A stretch of DNA of 64,000 nt from Ruminococcaceae bacterium BL-6 (GTDB lineage: Bacteria; Bacillota; Clostridia; Oscillospirales; Acutalibacteraceae), in assembly GCA_902810075.1 (NCBI GenBank), contig LR778135.1:744001-808000 (forward strand), in the 5' to 3' direction. This document shows, piece by piece, positions 7,049 through 15,935 of the stretch. Within the stretch, counting starts at the first letter, position 1; every line of letters starts with the position of its first letter. The translations under genes and the position numbers were made by a program. The notes beneath the pieces were generated by a model. The model searched no databases. It was not told where the DNA came from and was given only the letters and a program-made list of their open reading frames with translations.

Positions 7049-9645
7049 TCACATGATTTCCTCTTTCAGCGCGTCGATAATATTCTCTTTTTTGACCTTG
7101 GCGCTCGAATAGAGCATGGTGGAGCCCACGATGATAAAGATGAGCACGACGGCGATGCCGTAGCTTGCCCACGGCAGGGAAAAGCCGATCTCGAATACGT
7201 CCGCCTGCATGCGGTGCAGCAGCAGGGACACGGCGATGCTGATGGGAAGGCCGTAGGCCAGTGCTTTTAAGCCGTAAAAGAGGCTTTCGAAGCGGATCAT
7301 TTTGTTGAAGCTCTTCGGCGTCATGCCAACCGAGCGCAGCATGGCGAATTCGCGGCGCCGCAGGGCGACGTTCGTGGTGACCGTATTGAAAATATTGGCG
7401 ATGCAGATGAGGCTGATCAGGATGATGAACCCGTAGATGAAGATGCCGAGCACCAGCATCATGTTGCGTTCGCTTCGGGCCTGGGCGGCGACGTTGAACA
7501 CATACGTTCTGCCCGTAACGCCCTGCGTGATCGCCTGAATCCGTGTTTCGAGCGCATCCGTGTTTTCGCAGGAGACAAACAGCTGCTGAAAGCTCGGGTT
7601 TCCGTTGGAATCGATGCTTTTCAGGCTGTTGGGGAGGTTGTCGAAGACTTTCCGGCTCACCACCGCCGAAACGCCGTCGAGCGAGGAAACCAATATGCCC
7701 ATGGGCCGCCGGTCGGTGAGCAGGCCGGCTTCCAGCTCCGCGCTTTCGCTCGTCTTGTCAGAGGAAAAGCGCAGCTTCGTATTCGGCGGGATGGAGAGAA
7801 GCTCGCCGGCCGCGCGTTTCCCATTGGAATAAGCCTGCCCGTAGTTGATGAGGATCATTTTGGGATGGCCGGGGTCCCGGTATTCCTGAGGATCGGCACC
7901 CAGGCCGACCGCATAGCGGTCGAAGGCTGCGTCGTCGAGGCAGTAGAGCGCCGCGTGCAGGGAATAGTCTTTTCCGTCGGGCGCGTAGAGCTGCCGGACC
8001 AGGCCGGAAAGCTGGGAGTTCTTCATCCGGAGCTGACCGTCCGCTTTCTCCGCCGCGGCTGTTTCCTTCACACCATCCAGCGAGGCGATTTTTTCGTTCG
8101 CCTCTTCCGCCTCCCCATTTGGAACATTGGTATAAGATACCGCGAGGTCGAAATTGTAGCCGGTTTCCACGGCGCCGGAGGCCCGGGTCATCTCTTCGGC
8201 ATAATAGGAGACGGTCAGGAACAGCACCAGGCTGATGATGAGCGACAGGACGGTCGCGCGGTACTTTCCCCGGCTGCGCTTCAGGTTTTTCAGGGCAAGC
8301 TCGCCCTCAAAGCCGAACAGCGCGCGGGTGAGGCGCGAGGTCTTTACCGTCTTGCGGGTGAGCCTGATTTCCTTCGTCTGCCGGATCGCGTCGATGGGCA
8401 TGATCCTGGAGGCGCGCCGCGCGGGGATCCAGACCGAAATGAAGATGGTCAGCACGGCCAGAACAGCCGCCGCCGCGACGGACGGGAGCGAAACGTGCAG
8501 CGAAAGGCCCTCTGCGGAGGAAAGATGGGTGAAGCTCCCCATCAGCGGGCGGATGGCCGAAAGCGTGACGCCGATGCCGGCGATTCCCGCCAATATGCCG
8601 GCGGGAATGCCGACGATCCCCATCAGAAAGCCCTCGAAATAGACGCTGCGGCGTTTCTGCCGCTTGGTCGCGCCCACGCTCGCCAGCATGCCGAGCTGGC
8701 TGACGCGCTCGGAGATGGAAATGGCGAATGCGTTGTAGATGAGCGACACGGAAGCAATCATGATGATGACGATGAAGACCGCGGCGAATCCGTAGATCGC
8801 GTTCTGCGCGCTGTCGTTTGCGACGATGCCGCTGTAGCGCAGAAGCTCGGTGTTGTATTTGATATGGGAGTCATCCAGCCCCGCGCTTTTCGAGAGCGCC
8901 CCCACGTCCTGGAAGAAGCGGTGGTTCAGTTTGCCCGCCAGCAGGGTGACCGTCACCTTGTCATCCGGCTTCAGGCCGCCCGCATCCAGAAAGCTGATTG
9001 CCGTGTAGCCGGGCGCCCAGGTGGGCTCGAAATTGGGGCGCTTGATGATCCCCACCACCGTGTAGGTGCGTTTCTGTTCGGGCACGAACGATTCTCCGCC
9101 CCCCGGGCCGTCGGAGGCTTTCTCCTGATAAGGGGCCGACTGCCCGAGGGAAACCCCATCCGGGGTTACTCGTTTTCCGGTTTCCAGTGTGAGCTTGTCG
9201 CCCACTTGATACGTTATGCCTCCGTTTGTTTTCAGATGCTGCGAAAGCACAAGCTCGCCGCCGTTTTGCGGCATGCGGCCCTCGACGAGCGCGGTGGGAA
9301 AGGCCCGGCTGCTGCTTTCATCGAACTGGCTGAGGAACAGATAGGGCTTGCTTTCGTTTTTGGATCCCGAAAGCCGCGCGTATCCCACGTCCCGGCTGAG
9401 GGAAATCTCACTCACGAAGCCGGCTTTCTTAAAGGCGGGAACGTCCCGCATGCGCACATCCGAAATCTGGGCGTGCCAGTTTCCGCTGTCGGCGATGGCC
9501 TCGTTGCGCATCAGCTCCGTGAAGGAAGTGCAGAAGGTGGATACGGCGGAGAGCATGGCCGTGGAAAGGATGATGCCGATCAGGGTGACGGCCGTCCATT
9601 TTCGGTTTGCCTTCATGCTGCGCAGGGTAAAACGGCCCATCACAT

Positions 9646-9649
<4 letters not shown>
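7049..9649 (-). CDS. ABC transporter permease with two FtsX/MacB-like halves
   Basis: An 866-residue permease. Segment 1 is a membrane helix near residues 20-40, followed by a large extracytoplasmic domain of about 240 residues. Three more helices lie at about 290-420. The second half repeats the plan: a helix near 465, an extracytoplasmic domain to about 725 and three terminal helices. Such duplicated FtsX permeases move or sense peptides and lipids rather than import nutrients. Its ATG overlaps the ATPase stop by 4 nt, and the operon carries its own two-component system, which points to antimicrobial-peptide or envelope-stress defence. The layout is not the 10-helix BceB type, so the exact role is open. 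Confidence 0.88.
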
Positions 9650-10329
<680 letters not shown>

Positions 10330-10406
10330 AGGGCATGCCTCCTTGTGTGATTTGCTTTTATTTTAACCGCTGCGGGTGACTGCCCGGTGACTTTTCCCGG
10401 ATCGAT

Positions 10407-11411
10407 CTATTTTGTTTCGCCCGCGGGAAACCGCAGGATAAATTCCGCCCCGCCGCCGTAAGCGTTCCGCGCCGCAAGGCTGCCGCCCTGCGCCTGCAGG
10501 ATGGATTTGGCCATGGCAAGGCCGATGCCGACGCTCCCCCGGGCCGCGTTTCTGCCCTTGTAAAAGCGGTCGAAAAGATAAGGGAGATCGGCTTTATCGA
10601 AGCCCGGGCCGCTGTCGAGCACCCGGATTTCCGTAAAAAGGGCGTTTGACGACGCCGAAACGCGGATTTTACCGCCCGCCGGCGTATGCTCCATGCAGTT
10701 TTTCAGGATGTTGGAAAGCGCCTCGGCCGTCCAGTTCAGGTCGCAGCGGACGGAACCTTCCGCCTCGGCGGAAAGCGTCTGGTCCTTCAGCTCCATGGGG
10801 ATCATCAGGGGGTCGCAGGCTTTTTGGATCAGCTCGCGCAGAGGAAATGGGCGGGGATGGAACGTCACGGCCTCCGCGTCGAGCCGGGACAGCTTGAGCA
10901 GCGCTTCCGTCAGCCATGTAAGGCGTTCGAGCTGCCCGCGCAGCTGCCCGGTGAACTCGGCGCGCCGGCCTTCCTCGAGCCTGCCGTCCGAAAGCAGCTC
11001 CGCCATCACGGACATGGAGGTAAGCGGCGTTTTGAACTGGTGAGAGATATCGGAAAGGGCGTCGGCCAGCCGGAGCTTGTCCTGTTTCAGGCGTTCGTTC
11101 TGCTCCCGGAGCGACACCGTGACCTTGTAGATCTCGCTTTTGAGAATGGAAAGCTCGCCCTCGTCGTTGTCGGGGAGCTCCAGCAAATACTCGCCGCCGT
11201 TGACGCGCCTCAGATAGTCTCCCAGGCGGGCAAGCTGCCGGTAGCGCCGCCGGGTGGACATCAGAAAAACGGCGGCGAGAAGCAGGCAGGCGGCCCCGGC
11301 TACGGCCGGGGCCGCCTGCGGGAAGGCATAGGCTGAAGCCGCGGCCGCGAGCGCGATCAGCAGCATGGCGAAGAGCATCCTTTTGACCTCTTTGTTGCGC
11401 AGCAGTCCCAT
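10407..11411 (-). CDS. Intramembrane-sensing sensor histidine kinase
   Basis: A 334-residue kinase with two N-terminal membrane helices (about 13-30 and 35-52) joined by only a few residues. It therefore has no extracellular sensor and probably reads the state of the partner ABC transporter, as BceS-type kinases do. A HAMP-like linker leads to the phospho-acceptor His124 in SDISHQFKTPLTSM. The ATPase boxes follow (N box near SNILKNCMEH, G1 DSGPGFD, G2 GSVGIGLAMAK). The start lies 1 nt after the regulator stop, with GGGGGAA as ribosome site. Confidence 0.9.
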   Translation of the reverse strand: MGLLRNKEVKRMLFAMLLIALAAAASAYAFPQAAPAVAGAACLLLAAVFLMSTRRRYRQLARLGDYLRRVNGGEYLLELPDNDEGELSILKSEIYKVTVSLREQNERLKQDKLRLADALSDISHQFKTPLTSMSVMAELLSDGRLEEGRRAEFTGQLRGQLERLTWLTEALLKLSRLDAEAVTFHPRPFPLRELIQKACDPLMIPMELKDQTLSAEAEGSVRCDLNWTAEALSNILKNCMEHTPAGGKIRVSASSNALFTEIRVLDSGPGFDKADLPYLFDRFYKGRNAARGSVGIGLAMAKSILQAQGGSLAARNAYGGGAEFILRFPAGETK

Positions 11412-11412
11412 A

Positions 11413-12087
11413 TTATTCCCCCATTCTGTAGCCGAGCCCGCGCACCGTCCGGATCAGGGCGGGGTTCTGCGGGTCGTCCTCGATTTTTTCGCGCAGGCGC
11501 TTGATATAGACCGTAAGGGTGTTGTCGTTCACGAAATCCCCGCCGATATCCCAGATGTCTTCCAGAAGCCTGCTCCGGGTGAGAAGCTGTCCGCGGTTCA
11601 TGGCGAGGATCAGCAGAAGGCGGTATTCCAGCGCGGTCAGCGGGATCTCGGCGCCGTTCTTCGTGACCTTTGCCTGCTTGGTGTTGACGGTGAGCCCGCC
11701 GACCGAAATCTCATCCTTCTCTCCGCCGCCCGCCCTGCGCAGCACCGTGCGCACGCGGGACAAAAGCTCACGCAGGCGGAAGGGCTTCGCCACATAATCG
11801 TCCGCGCCCATGTCGAGGCCCTTCACTACGCTGGATTCCTCGTTGTACACCGTCAGGAAGATGACCGGCGTGTCCGATCCGGCTTTGACGGCGCGGCAGA
11901 TGTCGTAGCCGTTCCCGTCGGGCAGCGAAACATCCAGGATCGCCAGAGCGAACCGGCGGCTTTGGATCTCCCGCAGCGCACAGGCGGCGTCGGGGCAGAC
12001 CGTCACCCCGTAGCCCTCTTTTTCGAGGGAATAGGAAAGACCCAGCGCGATCGTTTTGTCGTCCTCCACCAGAAGAATCTGCTGCAT
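11413..12087 (-). CDS. OmpR/PhoB-family response regulator
   Basis: A 224-residue regulator with an N-terminal receiver (acidic pair Glu8/Asp9, phospho-acceptor Asp52 in LAILDVSLPDG, Lys in DYVAKPF) and a C-terminal winged-helix DNA-binding domain. It is the first gene of the four-gene unit and is presumably phosphorylated by the kinase that follows. Expected targets are its own operon, containing the ABC exporter. No operator was identified by eye in the short upstream spacer. Confidence 0.92.
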   Translation of the reverse strand: MQQILLVEDDKTIALGLSYSLEKEGYGVTVCPDAACALREIQSRRFALAILDVSLPDGNGYDICRAVKAGSDTPVIFLTVYNEESSVVKGLDMGADDYVAKPFRLRELLSRVRTVLRRAGGGEKDEISVGGLTVNTKQAKVTKNGAEIPLTALEYRLLLILAMNRGQLLTRSRLLEDIWDIGGDFVNDNTLTVYIKRLREKIEDDPQNPALIRTVRGLGYRMGE

Positions 12088-12169
12088 GGCTGTTCACCCG
12101 CCTCTTTTCAAATTTGAGAAAAAATCGATTGCCGCCCGTCCCCGGGATGCGTCCCCGTGTTTCGTCACA

Positions 12170-12219
12170 GGAAAAAAGCTAAGGGGGCGGGGCAGTGTCG
12201 ATGCTGCCCCCGCCCCCTT
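12170..12219 (-). terminator. Terminator downstream of the radical SAM gene
   Basis: A 14-bp GC-rich stem with one bulge (AGGGGGCGGG... paired with ...CCCGCCCCCT) spans 12181-12219. On the minus strand it is followed by AGCTTTTTTCC. It ends the gene at 12278-13660, upstream of the response regulator. Confidence 0.75.
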
Positions 12220-12277
12220 GCAGAAGACAGGGAATCCCGCGGAATGTTTTCAAGGCTTTTCAGGCCTTTTGCCACAG

Positions 12278-13660
12278 TCAGCCCTCACAGGTGCGCGGTT
12301 TTAATTTCATGTGCTTGATTTTGTACAGGTTTGTATTTTTGCCAAAGGCCGCGATCAGATAAAGAAGCGGAACGCCGAGCTTGATCAAAAGGCTGAGCCC
12401 GAGCCGGCGCAGCCCGAAATTCGCGCCGAAGATCTTCCCGATTTTAAACGACGAAAGGAACGTGTAGAAGCGCTTGATCGCCTTGAAAAACTGCTTCTGC
12501 AGCTTCCACGGGGTCATGTTTTTGGGCAGAAAGGTCACGTTCATCATGTCGAATATGCTCCAGTCCTTCGAGATCATCCGGTGCTCGCGCTCATACTGCT
12601 CATAGACCGCCGTGCCGGGGAAGGGCGTCAGGACCGCGGGCTGAAGCTGATAGGCGTTGATCTTCTTGGCGAAATCGACGCTGTGTCTGATGTCTTTGCC
12701 GCTGTCGGTGTCGATGCCGAGCACGATGCTCGCGATCAGCCGGATTTTATGCCGGGCGAGCGCCGCGGCGCACCGTTCGATATCGGAAATGCTCTGGTGC
12801 TTGTTGATCGCGTCGAGCGACTTCTGGTTCAGGGATTCGATGCCGACCAGCGCCCGCGTCAGGTGGGCTTTCTGGCAAAGCTTCAGCATCTCCTCGTCGT
12901 TTGCCATGTCGGTGCGGCCGAAAAAGAAGGTCTCCCTGAAAACGAGGTTTTCCTGAATCATGCGGCGGCAGATTTCCTTGGCCCGCTTTTTGTTGGCGGT
13001 AAAGTTGTCGTCCTCAAAGTTCATGTATTGGAAGCCGAGCTTCTTGTAGTACCGCAGCTCCTCGATCACGCTGTCGACGCTCCTTTCCCGGTAGGGATGG
13101 AACATGCGCGAAGTGGTGCAGAAGGAGCAGCAGAACGGGCAGCCCCTGGTGGACAGGACGTTCGCGCAGTCGCAGCGCGTTTTCAGAAGGGAGTAATCGG
13201 GGAAAGGCGCATCGTCAAGATTCTTCAGGCACTGCGCGTGGACGATCCGGCCGGTGATTTTTCCCTCCACCACGTCGCGGATCACGGTTTCCCCTTCGCC
13301 GACAATCACCTGGTCCGCATGCTGAGCCGCCTCCTCCGGCATCACGGTGGCATGCATCCCGCCGATGATCACGCGCGCCTTCGTCTCCCGGTGGAGCTTG
13401 TCCGCCAGAAGATACGCCCGCGGCGCCGTGGATGTCATCGTGTAAAGGCAGAAGACATCGGCATCCCTTATTTTGGAATAGTCCACGTTGTTGTAAAGCT
13501 CTTCATAAACCGAAACGTCATGCCCGGCATCCTTCAGGATATGCCCGAGGATCAGCGGGCCGGTAATGGAGTTGGAATGTCCGTACAGCAGGTTCCCGAT
13601 CCTGTAAAAGGTGGATCTGCGCACGTCGCTTGCGGGAGTCAAAAAAACAACTTTCATCAT
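12278..13660 (-). CDS. B12-binding-type radical SAM protein
   Basis: A 460-residue enzyme with an N-terminal cobalamin-binding-like Rossmann domain (about 1-140, with VIIGGMHATVMPEEA and the GEGE motif). A radical SAM core follows, with the cluster ligands Cys174, Cys178 and Cys181 (TRGCPFCCSFC). The C-terminal part is helical and basic and may contact the membrane near residues 420-445. The architecture is that of BchE-like enzymes that methylate or cyclise poorly reactive carbons. It is monocistronic, with its own terminator, and no neighbour shares a pathway with it. The usual His of the B12 DxHxxG motif is not obvious, so cobalamin binding is uncertain. Confidence 0.85.
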   Translation of the reverse strand: MMKVVFLTPASDVRRSTFYRIGNLLYGHSNSITGPLILGHILKDAGHDVSVYEELYNNVDYSKIRDADVFCLYTMTSTAPRAYLLADKLHRETKARVIIGGMHATVMPEEAAQHADQVIVGEGETVIRDVVEGKITGRIVHAQCLKNLDDAPFPDYSLLKTRCDCANVLSTRGCPFCCSFCTTSRMFHPYRERSVDSVIEELRYYKKLGFQYMNFEDDNFTANKKRAKEICRRMIQENLVFRETFFFGRTDMANDEEMLKLCQKAHLTRALVGIESLNQKSLDAINKHQSISDIERCAAALARHKIRLIASIVLGIDTDSGKDIRHSVDFAKKINAYQLQPAVLTPFPGTAVYEQYEREHRMISKDWSIFDMMNVTFLPKNMTPWKLQKQFFKAIKRFYTFLSSFKIGKIFGANFGLRRLGLSLLIKLGVPLLYLIAAFGKNTNLYKIKHMKLKPRTCEG

Positions 13661-13754
13661 TCTCCGCCGCTTTCTGATTCAGAATAGTAAACTTTCTGAA
13701 CTAAATTATAGAAGGAATCGGTTTCATTATCAAGATGCTTTTTGTAAATTCAGC

Positions 13755-13794
13755 TAAAAAAATGAACCATCCCCTCCGGAAGACGGGATGGTTC
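13755..13794 (-). terminator. Terminator of niaX
   Basis: GAACCATCCC and GGGATGGTTC form a perfect 10-bp stem. On the minus strand it is followed by ATTTTTTT. It lies 25 nt after the niaX stop. Confidence 0.85.
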
Positions 13795-13818
13795 AGCCGA
13801 AACAGCGGAAAGGCTTCC

Positions 13819-14406
13819 TTATTTCTGCACCGCGGCTTTGCGGCGGGGACGCGCGAGAACCGGGATCGGAATCCCGAGGCTGACGGGCTTCCACACGGCG
13901 AGGGAGATGCCGTAATCCACCATGCTGTGCACGATGGTGCCGAATCCGACGAGCAGCAGGACCGAAGCGACATAGCCTTTGGCGTAAAAGCCGCCGCCCA
14001 TCCTTCCGCCGAAATAGAACAGCGTGACGACGACCGTCTCGCAAAGCGCGTGGATCACGCTCAGCAGAAGGCCGAACAGCACGCAGCGGGAGGGGGCAGC
14101 CAGAAGATCCGGGAATTTCTTCAGCAGGAAGCATCCGACCAGGACAAAGCCGATGTGGCTCAGCGCGCGCAGGGCGACGACCGGCGGAAGACCGGCGAAA
14201 AAAAAGCCCAGGCTCGTGCCGATGGTGACCGCCACGGCGACCGGCGCGGAAATGAACATCGCGATGAAGATCGGGACGTGGCTGGCCAATGTGAAGGACA
14301 TGGGCTCCAGCACGATTTTCGGGGCAAACATGGGGATGATGATGCCGACGGCGCAAAGCAGCGCGGCAATCACCAGGGTAAGCAGTTTTTTGGAAGAACG
14401 TTCCAT
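13819..14406 (-). CDS. niaX: Niacin ECF transporter substrate-binding subunit
   Basis: A 195-residue hydrophobic protein with about six membrane helices and the short charged ends typical of ECF S components, which capture a vitamin and work with a shared energising module encoded elsewhere. The helix pattern (VGIIIPMFAPKIVLEP near the N-terminus; SHVPIFIAMFIS) resembles NiaX. The adjacent NiaR repressor gene on the same strand supports nicotinate or nicotinamide as ligand. The ATG at 14406 was preferred because GAGAGG lies 11 nt upstream; the ATG at 14415 would be only 2 nt away. A consensus promoter overlapped by repeats lies just upstream. Confidence 0.8.
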   Translation of the reverse strand: MERSSKKLLTLVIAALLCAVGIIIPMFAPKIVLEPMSFTLASHVPIFIAMFISAPVAVAVTIGTSLGFFFAGLPPVVALRALSHIGFVLVGCFLLKKFPDLLAAPSRCVLFGLLLSVIHALCETVVVTLFYFGGRMGGGFYAKGYVASVLLLVGFGTIVHSMVDYGISLAVWKPVSLGIPIPVLARPRRKAAVQK

Positions 14407-14427
14407 GGGAACCATCGCCTCTCAATT

Positions 14428-14485
14428 TGTCTTTACATATGTCTTGACACATATTATAAGACAAACTCCACTGCCTGTCAAGACA
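14428..14485 (-). promoter_or_regulatory. niaX promoter overlapped by probable NiaR operators
   Basis: On the minus strand TTGACA (14476-14481) and TATAAT (14453-14458) are 17 bp apart, a perfect sigma-A match. TGTCAAGACA overlaps the -35. ATATGT and ACATAT flank TCTTGAC-like sequence just downstream of the -10, inside an outer TGTCTT/AAGACA inverted repeat (14428-14463). Three TGTC(T/A)(T/A)GAC-type elements therefore cover the promoter, consistent with repression by the neighbouring NiaR when niacin is present. Confidence 0.75.
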
Positions 14486-14495
14486 CCTGAGAGGA

Positions 14496-15029
14496 TTATT
14501 TTGAGGGGTCGGATTTTTTCAGCAGGATCCCCTTTTCATCCAGAAGCCGCACGATGCGGTCGTAATTTTCCCGGCTGCCGCAGGTGACGGTGTGCAGATG
14601 GATGCCGCCGGTCAGGCTGAGCAGAGGGGAGGAGCGGCTTTTTTTCATTTTATCGAGGAAATTGTCCGCGTCGAAGCGCGAGCTGATGTGGAGCTGGCCC
14701 GAAATCTGCCCGTACAGGGGATGCTCGACCATGACGTCCACAAGGGTCCCGCCGTTGTCCACGACCGTATAAAGCTCGTCCTTCAGCTGTTCCTTCGTGT
14801 GGCGGCAGGCGATGATATAGCGGTTTTCGCCGTCCTCCGGCTCGGTCTGCATCACATATCCGCGCGGGGTGGCCGCGATTTTCGCGTTTGCGGCCCGAAG
14901 CAGCGCGACGTCGCCCACGATGATCTGGCGGCTGACATGGAAGTGCTTGGCCATCGACCCGGCGCTCACCGGCTGGGTATTCTGTTTTAAGAGTTCCAGG
15001 ATCTTTTCGCGCCGCTGCGCTGAATTCAT
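14496..15029 (-). CDS. niaR: Niacin-responsive transcriptional repressor
   Basis: A 177-residue regulator. The N-terminus (about 5-55) is a winged helix-turn-helix of the HTH_11 type (SAGSMAKHFHVSRQIIVGDVALL). The rest is a 3H domain named for its conserved His residues, seen here in VEHPLYGQISGQLHI and GGIHLHTV, which binds a metal and nicotinate. NiaR proteins repress niacin uptake and NAD synthesis genes when niacin is plentiful. It lies 81 nt upstream of niaX with a promoter between them. It starts 4 nt after a PII-like gene, so it may be read from the PII promoter. Confidence 0.9.
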   Translation of the reverse strand: MNSAQRREKILELLKQNTQPVSAGSMAKHFHVSRQIIVGDVALLRAANAKIAATPRGYVMQTEPEDGENRYIIACRHTKEQLKDELYTVVDNGGTLVDVMVEHPLYGQISGQLHISSRFDADNFLDKMKKSRSSPLLSLTGGIHLHTVTCGSRENYDRIVRLLDEKGILLKKSDPSK

Positions 15030-15033
15030 AAAA

Positions 15034-15429
15034 TCACCCGTCTTTTCGGCCGCCCTCGGGCGGCCTTTTTCCCGGCGCTTCGGAACTTTCGGATTCCAGC
15101 GGATGAAGAGAAGAAGGATCGAGCCCGGCGGTACCGTCGACGGGGAGCGCGAACGAAAGGCCGCGCCCCGGCGTGCCGGCGCCGCACCTGCGGCAGACGG
15201 CTTTCATGATCGCCTGCTTTTGGGATTGTTCTGCCAGAATCAGAACGATTTCCTTTTCGGGCTGAAAGGAGAATCCCAGAAAGCGCTCCGCTTCGTGGTT
15301 TCCCGCGCCGCGCGCATACAGGATCGTGCCGCCGCCCGCGCCCGATTCCCGGGCGGCGTCCATCACCTCTTTGGCAAAGCCGCGGTTTACGATGGTGATG
15401 ATCAGATTATACCGGCTGGCTGCAGTCAC
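15034..15429 (-). CDS. PII-like signalling protein (second of a tandem pair)
   Basis: A 131-residue protein with the GlnB/PII-type ferredoxin-like fold pattern: NLIITIVNRGFAKEVMDAA, then GGGTILYARG, then EKEIVLILAEQSQKQAIMKAV and a PV-rich end. The canonical T-loop Tyr and GlnB signatures are absent, so it is a PII-like protein of unknown effector, not a classical nitrogen regulator. A GTG start (15429) was chosen because AAAGGGGG lies 4-6 nt upstream; the in-frame ATG at 15447 has no such site. It overlaps the preceding PII-like gene and ends 4 nt before niaR. The last 30 residues are low-complexity. Confidence 0.75.
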   Translation of the reverse strand: MTAASRYNLIITIVNRGFAKEVMDAARESGAGGGTILYARGAGNHEAERFLGFSFQPEKEIVLILAEQSQKQAIMKAVCRRCGAGTPGRGLSFALPVDGTAGLDPSSLHPLESESSEAPGKRPPEGGRKDG

Positions 15430-15790
15430 ACGGATCCCCCTTTCCATCCGGAAACTCCCCGGCCATCATGGAAAAGGCGAGAGGACCGCCCACGCTCGAG
15501 ATGGGGATGGTGAAAGCCACCCCGTGGCCCGGTCTGTCCAGGTGCATTTCCCGGTTCAGCTTTTCCATCAGCATGGGAACTTTTTCTTCGGGGGCGGAGC
15601 TTAGGACAATGTCCTTTTCCGTTTCCCCCAGCCCAAGGTAATTCAGCAGGTCGGAGCTTGCCGTACCGTGCCCTAGAAAAATAAAATTGAACGACATGTT
15701 CTCGTAGTTCAGGATTTTGGTTACCCTTTCGCCCTGGCGGCGGTCTACGACGGCGATGATCAAAGAGATTTTCAAGGCTGCATCCGGCAT
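15407..15790 (-). CDS. PII-like signalling protein (first of a tandem pair)
   Basis: A 127-residue protein with the same fold pattern: KISLIIAVVDRRQGERVTKIL, NFIFLGHGTAS, EKDIVLSSAPEEKVPMLMEKL and a VAFTIPISSVGG end. The GHGTAS segment replaces the GRG(x)G of the partner. Such tandem PII-like proteins usually accompany DUF1538 membrane proteins, and none is seen here. It opens a minus-strand run of PII-PII-niaR behind its own promoter. Ligand and partner are unknown. Confidence 0.75.
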   Translation of the reverse strand: MPDAALKISLIIAVVDRRQGERVTKILNYENMSFNFIFLGHGTASSDLLNYLGLGETEKDIVLSSAPEEKVPMLMEKLNREMHLDRPGHGVAFTIPISSVGGPLAFSMMAGEFPDGKGDPCDCSQPV

Positions 15791-15884
15791 CCCGATTGCC
15801 CTCCTTATGGCTCAGCTGCCCAAAATGAACAGGGAGTTCCGCCGCGGGGCGGAACGGGACCGCGCTCCGCGGTCTCGTGATCCT

Positions 15885-15913
15885 ATTATATCGGCACCAA
15901 AGGGGTTCGTCAA
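15885..15913 (-). promoter_or_regulatory. Promoter of the PII-PII-niaR unit
   Basis: On the minus strand TTGACG (15908-15913) and TATAAT (15885-15890) are 17 bp apart. A GACCGCG-type hairpin lies in the 5' UTR near 15859-15876. Confidence 0.65.
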
Positions 15914-15935
15914 TCCCTAAGCCTCGTTTTTGGGC

